Source: Leeuwenhoekiella sp.
GTDB taxonomy: Bacteria > Bacteroidota > Bacteroidia > Flavobacteriales > Flavobacteriaceae
NCBI GenBank assembly: GCA_002708845.1
Contig: PAPI01000011.1
Coordinates: forward strand, 1 to 64,000
Length of the DNA: 64,000 bases
Reading direction: 5' to 3'
Made by a program: the position numbers and the translations under genes. This document shows positions 27,096 through 35,840 of this stretch, in pieces. Positions within the stretch are counted from its first letter, which is position 1; every line of letters begins with the position of its first letter. Below the pieces are notes generated by a model. It made no database searches. It was not told the DNA's origin and saw only the letters and a program-made list of their open reading frames with translations.

Positions 27096-27713
27096 CTAAT
27101 CGTTAATTACCTTTTGAAGTTGATCATTACTCTTAATAGCTGTCTTATTATACCTCAACTCCCATCCTAATGCATTAGTAACCGCATAAATACTTGCCAA
27201 TTCTGAAATAAGGCGCTGTTCTGCCTGTTCAGGGAGATCAGAAGCCTCAACTTTTTTGCGTATGCTTGCAGTAACCCTTTTTTTGATGGTGTTATAATCT
27301 GAAGCTTCAAACTGATTGAGATAATCCTGAGTTACATCATAGTATTCAATATCGGGATTGATACTGATTTCGGGTTTTGGGATGCTCAATATGGTTATCG
27401 TCTTATTTTCCTCATCAATCTCGGTCTGCATTGCGCGTAAATCATATGAAATATTTACTTCGGCATTGACCACCACAAGCGCCTTTTTATTAGCGGTGAG
27501 CAGATCAAAATACATGCGCTTTGAATCTTTATACGTAAAAACCTGAGCAAAAGTTCCTTCGGTTACAATAAGTTTTCCCACATTTCGCACCTCTTTTTGA
27601 ATTAAAGAAGAACTTTCGATAAGACGTTGTCTGGACTCATTTCGCTCTGCGAAATAGTTATAGGTAAAAATGCCCAAAACGATCAGAAGTAAGATAATTA
27701 GAAGTTTACGCAC
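27096..27713 (-). CDS. DUF4230 domain membrane-anchored protein
   Basis: A 205-residue protein with an N-terminal anchor (LLIILLLIVLGIFTYNYF) and a DUF4230 domain. Matching segments are TEGTFAQVFTYKDSKRMYFD, ALVVVNAEVNISYDL and ISINPDIEYYDVTQDYLNQF, with a C-terminal helical part ending in GWELRYN. Family function unknown. It is the first gene of the DUF4230 / PAS kinase / receiver operon (7-base gap), which suggests a link to sensing. Confidence 0.92.
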   Translation of the reverse strand: MRKLLIILLLIVLGIFTYNYFAERNESRQRLIESSSLIQKEVRNVGKLIVTEGTFAQVFTYKDSKRMYFDLLTANKKALVVVNAEVNISYDLRAMQTEIDEENKTITILSIPKPEISINPDIEYYDVTQDYLNQFEASDYNTIKKRVTASIRKKVEASDLPEQAEQRLISELASIYAVTNALGWELRYNKTAIKSNDQLQKVIND

Positions 27714-27808
27714 TGCTCTCAGGGTGAGGTTAAGTTTACTAGTGTGAAACAGAATGGGCGCTCCTGTTTGATTTTGAAATTAATATTACAAAATTATCCT
27801 TGGTAATA

Positions 27809-28459
27809 CTAAATTAAATTGTTTTTACGGGCTTTTTTAACAGCTTCAAGCTTGTTATGCACCTGTAGCTTTTTATAAATATTTTCGATGTGTTTACGCA
27901 CCGTACTTGGAGAGACCACTAAATTTTCGGCAATTTTAGTATAGCTTAATCCTTTTTCTAATTGTTCTAAAACCTCTACTTCACGCTGCGAAAGCTGTAT
28001 TTCTTCTTGCGTCTCCAAATGGGTTACGGCTTCCGGATTACGCAATAGTTTTAAGGTCCTCATAGCTATCGCAGGAGTCATTGCTGCTCCACCTGCAAGG
28101 GTTTCCTCTATACCGGTTTTAAGTGTATCCGGCGGAGTTTCTTTGAGTAAATACCCATCTGCGCCGGCCTGAATTGCATTAAAGATATTTAGATCGTCAT
28201 CAAAAACGGTGAGCATTATAATTTTAACGTGCGGAAGTTCATCTTTGATTATTGCCGTGGCCGCTATCCCATTAAGCACAGGCATTTCAATATCCATTAA
28301 AATCAAATCTATTTGGGGTTGCTCCCGAATTTTTTCAATCAGCACCTGACCATTTTCTGCTGTTATGCGCAAATCAAAATCCTTAAAAAAGGAAAGCTTT
28401 TCTTTGAGCGACTGTGCTAAAAAGAATTTATCTTCAGCTATTGCAATGCGTACTGGCAT
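27809..28459 (-). CDS. NarL/FixJ family response regulator
   Basis: A 216-residue regulator: receiver domain with phospho-acceptor Asp56 (LILMDIEMPVLNG) and KET-type conserved Lys (YLLKETPP), then a LuxR-type helix-turn-helix (LSQREVEVLEQLEKGLSYTK, recognition helix VSPSTVRKHIENIYKKL). It should bind DNA as a dimer when phosphorylated. The likely partner is the TPR/HisKA_3 kinase at 29310-31094, with the NrtR-like gene between them. The gap to that gene is 24 bases, so one operon is plausible. Confidence 0.95.
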   Translation of the reverse strand: MPVRIAIAEDKFFLAQSLKEKLSFFKDFDLRITAENGQVLIEKIREQPQIDLILMDIEMPVLNGIAATAIIKDELPHVKIIMLTVFDDDLNIFNAIQAGADGYLLKETPPDTLKTGIEETLAGGAAMTPAIAMRTLKLLRNPEAVTHLETQEEIQLSQREVEVLEQLEKGLSYTKIAENLVVSPSTVRKHIENIYKKLQVHNKLEAVKKARKNNLI

Positions 28460-28483
28460 TTTTTAAAGAATCGTTATGGGCAA

Positions 28484-29209
28484 TCAAATTTCAAAATTAT
28501 AACCACTTTCGAGCAGCTCCTGATATTTTTCAGAATCGAAACGGTATAAATAAGCCCCGCGCTTGCTGCCCGACTTATCTTTCTCATCAAGCTTTACCAA
28601 AACTTTTAAGGATAGAACTTTCTTTCTAAAATTACGCGGATCAAGCTCACGCTGATAAATTGACTCGTAAAGTTTCTGCAGTTGGGGGATGGTAAATTTC
28701 TCAGGCAAAAGCTCAAATCCTATAGGTTGATACCGCGCTCTTCTTCGTAATTTATCGAGAGCATCGCGCACCATATCCTGATGGTCAAGCGCCAGCCGGG
28801 GTAGTTCCTGGAGTGTGTACCAGAAAGCTCCGTGACTTTGAGTTAGTTCGCGATCATGATCATTGATACGCATCAAAGCATAATGCGCTACAGAAATACA
28901 GCGGTGACCGGGATCTCTTTCGGCTTTACCATAAGTCTTTGACTGCTCCATATAAATCTCTTCAAGACCGGTGATCTCTTTTAAAACCCGGCGAGCGGCT
29001 TCATCTACATCTTCGTCAATTTTCACAAAACTTCCTATTAAAGACCAAATCCCTGAATCTGGCTCAACCCTTCTTTTAAAAATTAAGAGTTTAAGATCAC
29101 CGTCATCAAAACCAAAAATAATACAGTCTGTAGCGACATATAATTTATCGTGGGATGCATAAAAATCGGTATTTGAAGTATGAGCTGTACTGGCAGAACT
29201 GGGAGTCAT
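28484..29209 (-). CDS. NrtR-like transcriptional regulator (degenerate Nudix domain plus winged helix)
   Basis: A 241-residue protein. The N-terminal Nudix domain (about 20-150) aligns with the Nudix box of NrtR proteins. Key positions differ: GSFVKIDEDVDEAARRVLKE has S for the second G, RV for RE, and the following ITGL has I where the EE pair needs E. These losses imply ligand sensing without hydrolysis. The C-terminal part (PEKFTIPQLQKLYESIYQ, then RNFRKKVLSLKVLV) is the NrtR winged-helix domain, which binds DNA. Its position between a kinase and a NarL regulator is unusual. Ligand unknown (NAD- or sugar-related in relatives). Confidence 0.9.
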   Translation of the reverse strand: MTPSSASTAHTSNTDFYASHDKLYVATDCIIFGFDDGDLKLLIFKRRVEPDSGIWSLIGSFVKIDEDVDEAARRVLKEITGLEEIYMEQSKTYGKAERDPGHRCISVAHYALMRINDHDRELTQSHGAFWYTLQELPRLALDHQDMVRDALDKLRRRARYQPIGFELLPEKFTIPQLQKLYESIYQRELDPRNFRKKVLSLKVLVKLDEKDKSGSKRGAYLYRFDSEKYQELLESGYNFEI

Positions 29210-29309
29210 AGTTAAGTTTTAAGCGTTTAAAATACGTTTTTTATTTAGAAAGTAAAACACTTGTTGCATTTAGCGCTTACCCTAAATCCCAGGACTACAA
29301 TGATTTTAT

Positions 29310-31094
29310 TTACGATTTACTAAGTGGTTTTATCAGTTCAACTGTACTCCCTTTACCCATACTACTGCTTATCAACAACTCTGCATGAATGTCTGCTGCA
29401 CGTTTACGCATGTTATTTAGACCATTACCAACATTGAGGTTCGCTTCATCAAAACCTACTCCGTCATCCTTAATGCTTACTTTAAAAACCGACTGATCAC
29501 AGCTCATTTCAATTTTTAGATTACTGGCGGAAGCATATTTGATGGTATTATTAATAGTCTCCTGAATAATTCTGTATATATTAATCCCTTCAAGTGCACT
29601 AAACTCAAGTTGTTTTTCTGAATCCTGAAGTTCTATTTCAAACTGAGTTTCAGCATTGCTCTCTCGAGCTTTATCTATTAAAGCCTCTATGCGGTTTTTC
29701 AAATCAATCAGGCTTATACTTTCTTTATTCATTGCCCATACCGTATCGCGAAGTTCATTTATTGTAACCGAGGTAAATGCACTGATGGCTGCAATACGTT
29801 CTTTAACCTGCTGGCCAGCATCTTTTACCATGTAGTTTAAGTTATCTAAACTGATAATAATAAATGTAAGCTGAGAACCTATATTATCATGTAAATCCCT
29901 GGAAATACGCAGCCGTTGTTCTTCTAACCGATTTTGAGTCTCGATTCGGGCCAGTGCGATTTGTAACTCGCTTTCTTTTTGTAATTGTTTATTCTTAAGC
30001 TTCTGACGGCTGTAAATGAGATAACCCAAAAGTCCCAGAATAATTGCCAGTCCCAGACTGCCATAGATATACGCATTCTTGCGACGCACTTCAAGATCCT
30101 TTTCTGCCAGCTGCGCCCGTTGTCTTAATATCTCATTTTCCTTTTGTTCGGTTTCAAACTCAACCTCCAAAGCTGCGATTTGCTTGGTGGTTTCTAAACT
30201 GTTGATACTATCTTTGAATACGGCATACTTTTCAAAATAATACAAAGCAGAATCAGTTTGCTGCATTTGCTTAAATGCTTCAGATAATTGCTGATACGTG
30301 TATTGCATCAAGAAGCGGTAATCTTCCTTACGCGCGATTGGCAGCGATTTTTCAAAAAACGGTATAGCTTCGGCAGGTTTCCCTTCAGCCATATATACTT
30401 CTCCGATCTGGGTGAAATTTTCGGCAATTCCTTTACGGTCATTAATTTCTTCCCGTATTGCTTTGGCTTTGTAAAAATAGTCGCGTGCGAGGTCAAAATT
30501 GCCCATTTGCCCGTAAGCTCCCGCCAGGTTACTATAGCTGTACGGCAGGCCTTCGGTATAATTACGCTCCTCAACTATAGCGAGCCCTTTTTGATAAAAA
30601 TATAGTGCACTGTCTAGTTGTCCCTGCATTTCTTTAAGCACCCCATAATTATTGTAGGTTCGATCTAAAACCTCTTTATAGTTTCCTTCCTCAGCCATTT
30701 TTAGGCCTTTATTCATATAGTACTCTGCCCGCTCCATATTATCACGCTTCATCCCGTAACCCATTTCACCATACAGATTGGCAGCCTGTGGTTTGAGATC
30801 ATTTTCTTCAAAAATGCGTATGGCTTTCAAATTGTACTCCACCCGCTTCTTGCTCTCGGCTTCATAACCGTAAATGGTGGCTATGTTTTTATATGCTTCG
30901 CCTATTCCTTTTTTGTAATCTAGTTGCTCAGCGGCCTTAAGGTTATTCTCAAAAACAACAAGTAACGAGTCTGTCTTTAGCGAAGAATTTTGAACCAGAA
31001 TCGCGTTAATAGAATCAATTTGTTGAATTTCCTGTGCTGACAGTACGCCAAGACTAAAAATAAAAGAGATAGCCCAACAGTAATAGTGTTTCAT
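29310..31094 (-). CDS. tetratricopeptide-repeat sensor histidine kinase (HisKA_3 type)
   Basis: A 594-residue kinase with a signal peptide (WAISFIFSLGVLSAQ), about six TPR units in residues ~55-290 (for example YNNYGVLKEMQGQLDSALYF, YSNLAGAYGQMGNFDLARDY), and a coiled coil. A membrane helix follows (YGSLGLAIILGLLGYLIYS, ~343-362). The kinase part has the NarX-like H-box RISRDLHDNIGSQL and HATPase motifs (QETINNTIKYA, KDDGVGFDE, GNGLNNM). The TPR part should lie in the periplasm. It likely phosphorylates the NarL-type regulator at 27809-28459. Confidence 0.95.
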   Translation of the reverse strand: MKHYYCWAISFIFSLGVLSAQEIQQIDSINAILVQNSSLKTDSLLVVFENNLKAAEQLDYKKGIGEAYKNIATIYGYEAESKKRVEYNLKAIRIFEENDLKPQAANLYGEMGYGMKRDNMERAEYYMNKGLKMAEEGNYKEVLDRTYNNYGVLKEMQGQLDSALYFYQKGLAIVEERNYTEGLPYSYSNLAGAYGQMGNFDLARDYFYKAKAIREEINDRKGIAENFTQIGEVYMAEGKPAEAIPFFEKSLPIARKEDYRFLMQYTYQQLSEAFKQMQQTDSALYYFEKYAVFKDSINSLETTKQIAALEVEFETEQKENEILRQRAQLAEKDLEVRRKNAYIYGSLGLAIILGLLGYLIYSRQKLKNKQLQKESELQIALARIETQNRLEEQRLRISRDLHDNIGSQLTFIIISLDNLNYMVKDAGQQVKERIAAISAFTSVTINELRDTVWAMNKESISLIDLKNRIEALIDKARESNAETQFEIELQDSEKQLEFSALEGINIYRIIQETINNTIKYASASNLKIEMSCDQSVFKVSIKDDGVGFDEANLNVGNGLNNMRKRAADIHAELLISSSMGKGSTVELIKPLSKS

Positions 31095-31176
31095 AAAAAT
31101 CTGGTAGCTTGAAGTTTACAGGCTAATATAAAAAAATACCACTATAGAATTCTTTGAAAATAAATTGAAAGCGATT

Positions 31177-31437
31177 TTATCTCACCGCTATTTCCGGCTG
31201 AATGATTAGAACTTCGTTAAGATTGTAGGCCAAAAAGTTATAGGTATTGAGGTAATTATGCCGCTTGTCTAATTGATTGCGATTTAACTGAATGCTTTCA
31301 CGTACTTGAGCTACCCTAGCTTTGGCAGCTTTTTGGTCTTTAATTTTTAACCTCTGAAAATAAAGCAGCATCAGAGCCGCGATCAGCAATAAAGCTGCTA
31401 CGAGTAATCCTCCCGGTAATGAAATCATACTGCTCAT
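31177..31437 (-). CDS. small single-helix membrane protein with coiled tail
   Basis: The 86-residue product has one membrane helix (GGLLVAALLLIAALMLLYF, ~9-27) and a basic helical tail (KDQKAAKARVAQVRESIQLN). No known family is recognised. It lies 12 bases after the next gene upstream in the membrane-protein run and 82 bases before the TPR kinase, so it may be co-transcribed with the kinase. Function unknown. Confidence 0.55.
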   Translation of the reverse strand: MSSMISLPGGLLVAALLLIAALMLLYFQRLKIKDQKAAKARVAQVRESIQLNRNQLDKRHNYLNTYNFLAYNLNEVLIIQPEIAVR

Positions 31438-31449
31438 TTCTATTCAATT

Positions 31450-31800
31450 TTAGACTATAGCCTGGCCTATAAATACTACTCCCATCAATAGGTAGACGCC
31501 AGACAGACCTATTTTGAACTTTGGGTTTAAATTACTTTTCAATACTGAAACCATTACTATAAGTCCGGTTAAATACAGGGGCAAAGCTGTAAATACGGTT
31601 TCTGAGTATGTAAAATCCCATACCAATACAAGCATGGGTAAAACTAACAGGCATGCTACCACCATTTTGAAATACCTGGGTTCTCCCTGAGCAGCAAAAG
31701 CCTTAACAATCAGGCGTAAAATCTGATACCCTAAATAGCAAAAAACTGTGCTAACAGCTACTACTCCAAATATTATGATAGTACCCGAAACCGCATCCAT
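31450..31800 (-). CDS. four-helix inner-membrane protein of unknown function
   Basis: A 116-residue hydrophobic protein with four predicted membrane segments (for example GTIIIFGVVAVSTVFCYLGY, MVVACLLVLPMLVLVWDF, ALPLYLTGLIVMVSVL, IGLSGVYLLMGVVFIGQAIV). It resembles in size and layout the 118-residue protein at 32565-32921. The gene is 9 bases from its upstream neighbour and 12 from the downstream one. No family recognised. Confidence 0.6.
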   Translation of the reverse strand: MDAVSGTIIIFGVVAVSTVFCYLGYQILRLIVKAFAAQGEPRYFKMVVACLLVLPMLVLVWDFTYSETVFTALPLYLTGLIVMVSVLKSNLNPKFKIGLSGVYLLMGVVFIGQAIV

Positions 31801-31809
31801 ACACCTTGT

Positions 31810-32547
31810 TTATTCAGTGAATAGTAGCAATTGCTTTTTCACTTTTTCAAAACTCATTTGTTCATTTTTATCAGCATACCAGGCTGCAAAACGGTCAAGC
31901 ACTTCCGAGTTTTCGCGCAGACCTATTAAAATTAAATCGAGTACCAATCGAAATGCGATCAAAATCACCGCAGCTACCATTCCGGCTTTGAGAAACACCA
32001 GAAAAAAGCCTGAAAGTATTACCACAAACTGCTGTACAAAAATGCGCAGATAGGGTTTAGACATCAATTCATTAGCGGTGAAATGCTCGTAGCGCTTTTC
32101 AGCCAAAAAATTCATTATAAATGCCAGCAGGTTTGTAAAAATGATACTGGCTATAAGCAGCCACATCCCCTCTAAGTCTAATAAGGCTTTATAATTTTTC
32201 AGCAAAGCAAAACCATCGGTAAAAAAAGTAGAGCCTTCAATCTCAAAAAATGAAAATGCAAAAATGCTCTGTATGGCGATAAAAAATCCGTAGTGAAAAA
32301 TGAAGAAAATCAAAATGCTGTAATTACCTAAACCTCCTCCTTCCTGTTTATTGGTGTACTGAATGCATCGGGCCATTTTAAGAACATTAAAAATTCCGAT
32401 AATGATACTTTCCAGAAAATACGCCATCACCACCGTCAACGGACTCACAAAATCTACGCTCAACAAAACCAATAAAAACAGGGCATTGGCATAAATCATA
32501 TAATTTTTGCTATTGAGCTTCAATAATTCAAAAATCAGGGTTCTCAT
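31810..32547 (-). CDS. DUF6498 family integral membrane protein
   Basis: A 245-residue protein with about six membrane segments. The N-terminal part has ANALFLLVLLSVDFVSPLTV and VMAYFLESIIIGIFNVLKM. The segment AYFLESIIIGIFNVLKM is the most recognisable piece of DUF6498. Function unknown. It is part of the run of small membrane proteins leading to the TPR kinase, with 9- and 17-base gaps. Confidence 0.75.
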   Translation of the reverse strand: MRTLIFELLKLNSKNYMIYANALFLLVLLSVDFVSPLTVVMAYFLESIIIGIFNVLKMARCIQYTNKQEGGGLGNYSILIFFIFHYGFFIAIQSIFAFSFFEIEGSTFFTDGFALLKNYKALLDLEGMWLLIASIIFTNLLAFIMNFLAEKRYEHFTANELMSKPYLRIFVQQFVVILSGFFLVFLKAGMVAAVILIAFRLVLDLILIGLRENSEVLDRFAAWYADKNEQMSFEKVKKQLLLFTE

Positions 32548-32564
32548 AGTTTCAGATTGAATAG

Positions 32565-32921
32565 TTAGCGATTTAAAAATGCTATTAAACTCAGTGCAGC
32601 CAACAAAAGTGCGATTCCAAGCAGGACCAAAAACAGTTTATACAAGTTGCTATGTGAACTTAATAAGCGGTGTCTCAGAACACAGAGATAACCCGTGATC
32701 AGACAGGGTATTCCTATATACACATTGAGATAATACACCCACATCCAACTCACCGATACCGCTGCCAAAGCATAAACCAGCGATGTATAACCATAAAAAA
32801 AAGACCTTAATCTTGTAGTAATCTGGTGTGGCGCCTTAACTTCTATAAACCGAAAACCAAAATAACTAAGCACGATAACGAGGCTAATTGAGCCTAAAAT
32901 CAAAACATAATACATCGCCAC
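32565..32921 (-). CDS. four-helix inner-membrane protein of unknown function
   Basis: The 118-residue product begins MAMYYVLILGSISLVIVL; a start at the second Met is also possible. It has four hydrophobic segments with small loops and a basic segment (RHRLLSSHSN). It is the first gene of the membrane-protein run 32921-31177, and a terminator (32932-32955) separates it from the upstream gene, so it probably has its own promoter. No family recognised. Confidence 0.6.
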   Translation of the reverse strand: MAMYYVLILGSISLVIVLSYFGFRFIEVKAPHQITTRLRSFFYGYTSLVYALAAVSVSWMWVYYLNVYIGIPCLITGYLCVLRHRLLSSHSNLYKLFLVLLGIALLLAALSLIAFLNR

Positions 32922-32931
32922 AGTTGAGATA

Positions 32932-32955
32932 AAGGCTGCCTGTTAAAGCAGCCTT
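32932..32955 (-). terminator. terminator after the 32988-34058 gene
   Basis: AAGGCTGC (32932-32939), loop CTGTTAAA and GCAGCCTT (32948-32955) form a perfect 8-pair stem. It lies about 30 bases beyond the stop of the secreted-protein gene on the minus strand; the U-tract is weak (TTATC follows). Confidence 0.65.
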
Positions 32956-32987
32956 ACCTAAACTCAATTTAGAATGGTTAATTATTT

Positions 32988-34058
32988 TTAGTCAAAAAAT
33001 TCTTTCATTTCTTCATCTATAAAAGCACTCCCGGCTTGGTAAAGCGCATCGGCCATTTTTGCCCCATCGGTTTCTGCAAATTTTGCGTTTGTGCTTATGG
33101 TGCTGTAGGTATTTTTCACCACGTACAAATCCCCGATATTGGTATAGGTTATTGATTTTCCTTTATCGTATGCGCTTGATTTGGTATCATCTATCACCCC
33201 AGAAATATAAATGGGCTTCTTTAAGTATCCTTTTGACTGTACTTTCTTTAAACCGGCACCCTGATAAAATTCTATTGAAGTCGGCATGGTATAAACCTCC
33301 TCCTGTCCTTTCATGCGCAGTCCTTTGGTTTTAGGAGCCTGCACGGTATGCGTGCCCATCATGAGATTAGTCTTTACCTGTGCGTTCGCACCTGATAAAC
33401 TTTTAAACCAGTTTGAACCGGCTTCACTAAAGTTTAGCGCAAGTTTTACTTCAATAACCAAAGCGTCATCAAGGTCTTTAGATAACTGATTAGGACCTGC
33501 AACTGCATTGCCTATCATTTTCAAATTATTCATGATCCCTTTCTTGTTGTTTGCTTTTCCTTCGGCCTCGCGTTTGCTAACCATAAAACTGGCTCCGGTA
33601 GGTAAGATTTCCAGATAACCTGGATTGGCGCTCTCACGTATATTCGGACCATTCATACGCTCGGCATTTTTATAATAGTCTGTCTTAGCCGCTTCTTCTA
33701 CCGAAATTAGCGTATAGCCTTTAGCCTTAAGATCAGCTACAAACTCTGCATATAACTTATCAACTTCGGCTTGTAATAAATCGGTATCAACACCTTGAAG
33801 TCCTAATGCTGCCTGAGCTGTGGCTTCACCCCTACCTATGCCTCTAAACTCACGTTCTTTTTTGTAATCTACATCTTCGCGGTACACTTCTACCAGTACC
33901 TGAAAGTCTGAGATATACGCCTTCATTGGCATCTTCCCCTTAGGTTTTTGCCCCCAGTGATCCAATTTTGCATTGACCTCACCCAGAGTTTGTGCCTCAG
34001 CTGAAAATCCAAAAGAAAGTAGCAACAGCAACAGCGCATAAAAATAATTTGTCTTCAT
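32988..34058 (-). CDS. secreted protein of unknown function, first copy under the shared dyad
   Basis: A 356-residue protein with a clean signal peptide (YALLLLLLSFGFSAEAQ). The mature part is mixed alpha/beta, with LDHWGQKPKGKMPMKAYISD near the start and a beta-rich end (SITYTNIGDLYVVKNTYS). No known domain is recognised. It probably acts in the periplasm or envelope. Its upstream region has a 16-base dyad (34120-34135), and the same element lies before the next lipoprotein gene, which suggests common control. A terminator follows it. Confidence 0.65.
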   Translation of the reverse strand: MKTNYFYALLLLLLSFGFSAEAQTLGEVNAKLDHWGQKPKGKMPMKAYISDFQVLVEVYREDVDYKKEREFRGIGRGEATAQAALGLQGVDTDLLQAEVDKLYAEFVADLKAKGYTLISVEEAAKTDYYKNAERMNGPNIRESANPGYLEILPTGASFMVSKREAEGKANNKKGIMNNLKMIGNAVAGPNQLSKDLDDALVIEVKLALNFSEAGSNWFKSLSGANAQVKTNLMMGTHTVQAPKTKGLRMKGQEEVYTMPTSIEFYQGAGLKKVQSKGYLKKPIYISGVIDDTKSSAYDKGKSITYTNIGDLYVVKNTYSTISTNAKFAETDGAKMADALYQAGSAFIDEEMKEFFD

Positions 34059-34119
34059 AATTGTTAAGGTTTAAAAGTTTTTACCCTCCAAAATTCCCTG
34101 AAAATCAAGCATAAATCAA

Positions 34120-34135
34120 TAGGGCAATTGCCGTA
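34120..34135. promoter_or_regulatory. operator-like dyad, copy 1
   Basis: TAGGGCAATTGCCGTA: a 16-base inverted repeat with one mismatched pair around the palindrome GGCAATTGCC. It is 61 bases upstream of the ATG of the secreted-protein gene at 34058. Flanking bases on the minus strand (GATTT, then CAGGGA) also resemble copy 2 at 34876-34891. A binding site for a dimeric regulator is inferred. Confidence 0.6.
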
Positions 34136-34233
34136 TATTGAGGTAGGCATTTGATTTTAACAGGACACTTCGCTTCACAACATTCAAAATTTTAGCAGCA
34201 ATTACCAGCTTTTTGATTGTCTATTAATAGGTA

Positions 34234-34266
34234 AAGCCAGAAGAAGGGTTCACCTGCTTCCGGCTT
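34234..34266 (-). terminator. terminator of the 34306-34821 lipoprotein gene
   Basis: AAGCCAGAAG (34234-34243) pairs with CTTCCGGCTT (34257-34266), one wobble, and inner AGG/CCT pairs extend the stem. On the minus strand a short T-run (TTTACC) follows. It lies 40 bases beyond the lipoprotein stop. Confidence 0.6.
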
Positions 34267-34305
34267 CGTGTAAAAACCTCAACACTTGAGATTTTTGATT
34301 GCTAC

Positions 34306-34821
34306 TTACTTTCTGATCTTAACATTAAACTCTCCATTACTTACCACTACCGTTTGGCTGGTATCGCTGGTAAGGTATCCGGTAAAACTGAAGCTGCCTT
34401 TTACGCTTTCGCCTTTAGTATATTCTGATATTTTAATCTCGCCATTAGAAGCCGCACCCGTAGAAGTAGAAAAAATCTGAGCGCTCATAAAGTCAGACTT
34501 ATCTTTTAGGAAGGTATACGTAGCGATATTACTGGCATTAAGGTCGTAGGTTCCTACTCCTTCAAAACCTATAATCGTTATTTGAATATTTTCAGAGTCA
34601 ATTGAGCCACCCGAGATGGTGATGACTTCTATATCCCCCGACGAATTTTCTTCAGCCAGAGTAGCTTCGGGCATTGAGGTATAGGCTTTACCGTCAACGC
34701 TTGCCTTTAGTTCGCCATTACCGGCTGCACTATCACCGCCATCGTCGTCTTTGGAACAAGCTGCAAAAATAAGAAGTAAACTTAAAACGAAAGTTGAAAT
34801 GAGTTTTGTAGATGTTTTCAT
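34306..34821 (-). CDS. DUF6252-like lipoprotein
   Basis: A 171-residue product with a lipoprotein signal (LLLIFAACSKDDDGGDSAAG, Cys near residue 22 followed by an acidic linker typical of surface export in Bacteroidota). The rest is beta-rich with ELKASVDGKAYTSMP near its start and TKGESVKGSFSFTGYL near its end, as in DUF6252-type proteins. Function unknown. The shared dyad lies 54 bases upstream of its start. A weak stem at 34234-34266 ends its transcript. Confidence 0.75.
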   Translation of the reverse strand: MKTSTKLISTFVLSLLLIFAACSKDDDGGDSAAGNGELKASVDGKAYTSMPEATLAEENSSGDIEVITISGGSIDSENIQITIIGFEGVGTYDLNASNIATYTFLKDKSDFMSAQIFSTSTGAASNGEIKISEYTKGESVKGSFSFTGYLTSDTSQTVVVSNGEFNVKIRK

Positions 34822-34875
34822 GGTTTTGGTTTTTAATTACAAGACAAATCTCCTGTAATTCAAAACCCAAATCCA

Positions 34876-34891
34876 TAAGGCAATTGCCGTA
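34876..34891. promoter_or_regulatory. operator-like dyad, copy 2
   Basis: TAAGGCAATTGCCGTA: the same 16-base dyad as at 34120-34135, differing at one base. It lies 54 bases upstream of the lipoprotein ATG (34821) and two bases beyond the stop of the GSCFA gene. Its downstream flank (minus strand GGATTT, then CAGGAGATTTG) also aligns with copy 1. Confidence 0.6.
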
Positions 34892-34892
34892 T

Positions 34893-35840
34893 TTAAAATC
34901 GAATGTGAGGTTCTTCAGCCTGAAGTGCTTTTATTTTCTCATCCAGCTTTTGAAGGAATTGTTGATGTGCTGCGGAATCAGGATTGAAAGCTTTGTGCGC
35001 CAGACCGCGCTGTATTTCTTCAACCTGATCCATTGTTTTTTTTGCCTGCGGCGAAAGATACACAGCCAGGAAACGCTCCCAGATATAATCAACTGCCAAC
35101 GCATTAGGGTGAATTAGATCCCAATCGTAAAACCGGTAATCCCGAAGCTCATCCATCATAATCTCATAAGACGGAAAGTATTCAACACGTTTATTTTTTG
35201 CTAGTATTGAATGCACAGCGGCGATAAGATGCGCCTTACTACGCTGGTTTTCTACAAAACCGTCTTTAAGATGGCGTACGGGAGAAACAGTAAAAATTAC
35301 GGAAGCTTTAGAATTAAGACTTTCGACAGTCGATAATATGCGATGTAGCGATGCTTCAAGCTCTGTTATCGAAGTCAGCTCCTTTTGAAATTCTTTTTGT
35401 GGAATCTTATGGCAATTGGCCACTATTTTACCCTGCTCTTTATGTCTGTAGCCCCAGGCAGTACCTAGCGTGATAAAAATATGCGAAGCATTTAGGAGTT
35501 GGTCGTAGGCTTCTCCCTGGGCTGCATTGAGTTGCTCTGCTGCAGCTTTTGCCGAAGTTGCACTGAGTTTAGAATGCGCGTCAAACGAGACAAAACTTCC
35601 ATTAATCTCTTCAAAATCGGCTTCCGTAAATTGCTTTTGAGTCGCCACTGCTTCAAAAAAACGGGCAATCGCTTCAGGATGAAACAAAATCCCAAACGGA
35701 TTAACCAAATTCTGAAACTTAAAATACTCCAGCTTAGCCCCAATATGCTCTACAAAACAACTACCCACCAACAGCACCTGCGAATCGTAATCCAATTGAT
35801 TAGCTGAAGGTTGAAGCGGAATTGTGGTTTGGAGATTCAC
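34893..35840 (-). CDS. GSCFA domain protein (SGNH-like)
   Basis: A 315-residue protein named for its N-terminal motif, here VLLVGSCFVEHIGAKLE (residues ~22-38), followed by VNPFGILFHP. Further conserved segments are FITLGTAWGYRH and FTVSPVRHLKDGF, and the end of the core DWDLIHPNALAVDYIW. GSCFA proteins (PF08885) resemble SGNH hydrolases, with the Ser of GSCF as likely nucleophile and the DxxH near the end. The substrate is unknown. The gene is 302 bases downstream of alaS. Confidence 0.93.
   Translation of the reverse strand: MNLQTTIPLQPSANQLDYDSQVLLVGSCFVEHIGAKLEYFKFQNLVNPFGILFHPEAIARFFEAVATQKQFTEADFEEINGSFVSFDAHSKLSATSAKAAAEQLNAAQGEAYDQLLNASHIFITLGTAWGYRHKEQGKIVANCHKIPQKEFQKELTSITELEASLHRILSTVESLNSKASVIFTVSPVRHLKDGFVENQRSKAHLIAAVHSILAKNKRVEYFPSYEIMMDELRDYRFYDWDLIHPNALAVDYIWERFLAVYLSPQAKKTMDQVEEIQRGLAHKAFNPDSAAHQQFLQKLDEKIKALQAEEPHIRF

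Noticed and set aside
35499-35807. 102-residue plus-strand frame opposite the GSCFA gene
   Set aside because: Antisense shadow of a well-supported gene; composition is Lys/Arg/Leu-rich with no motif.
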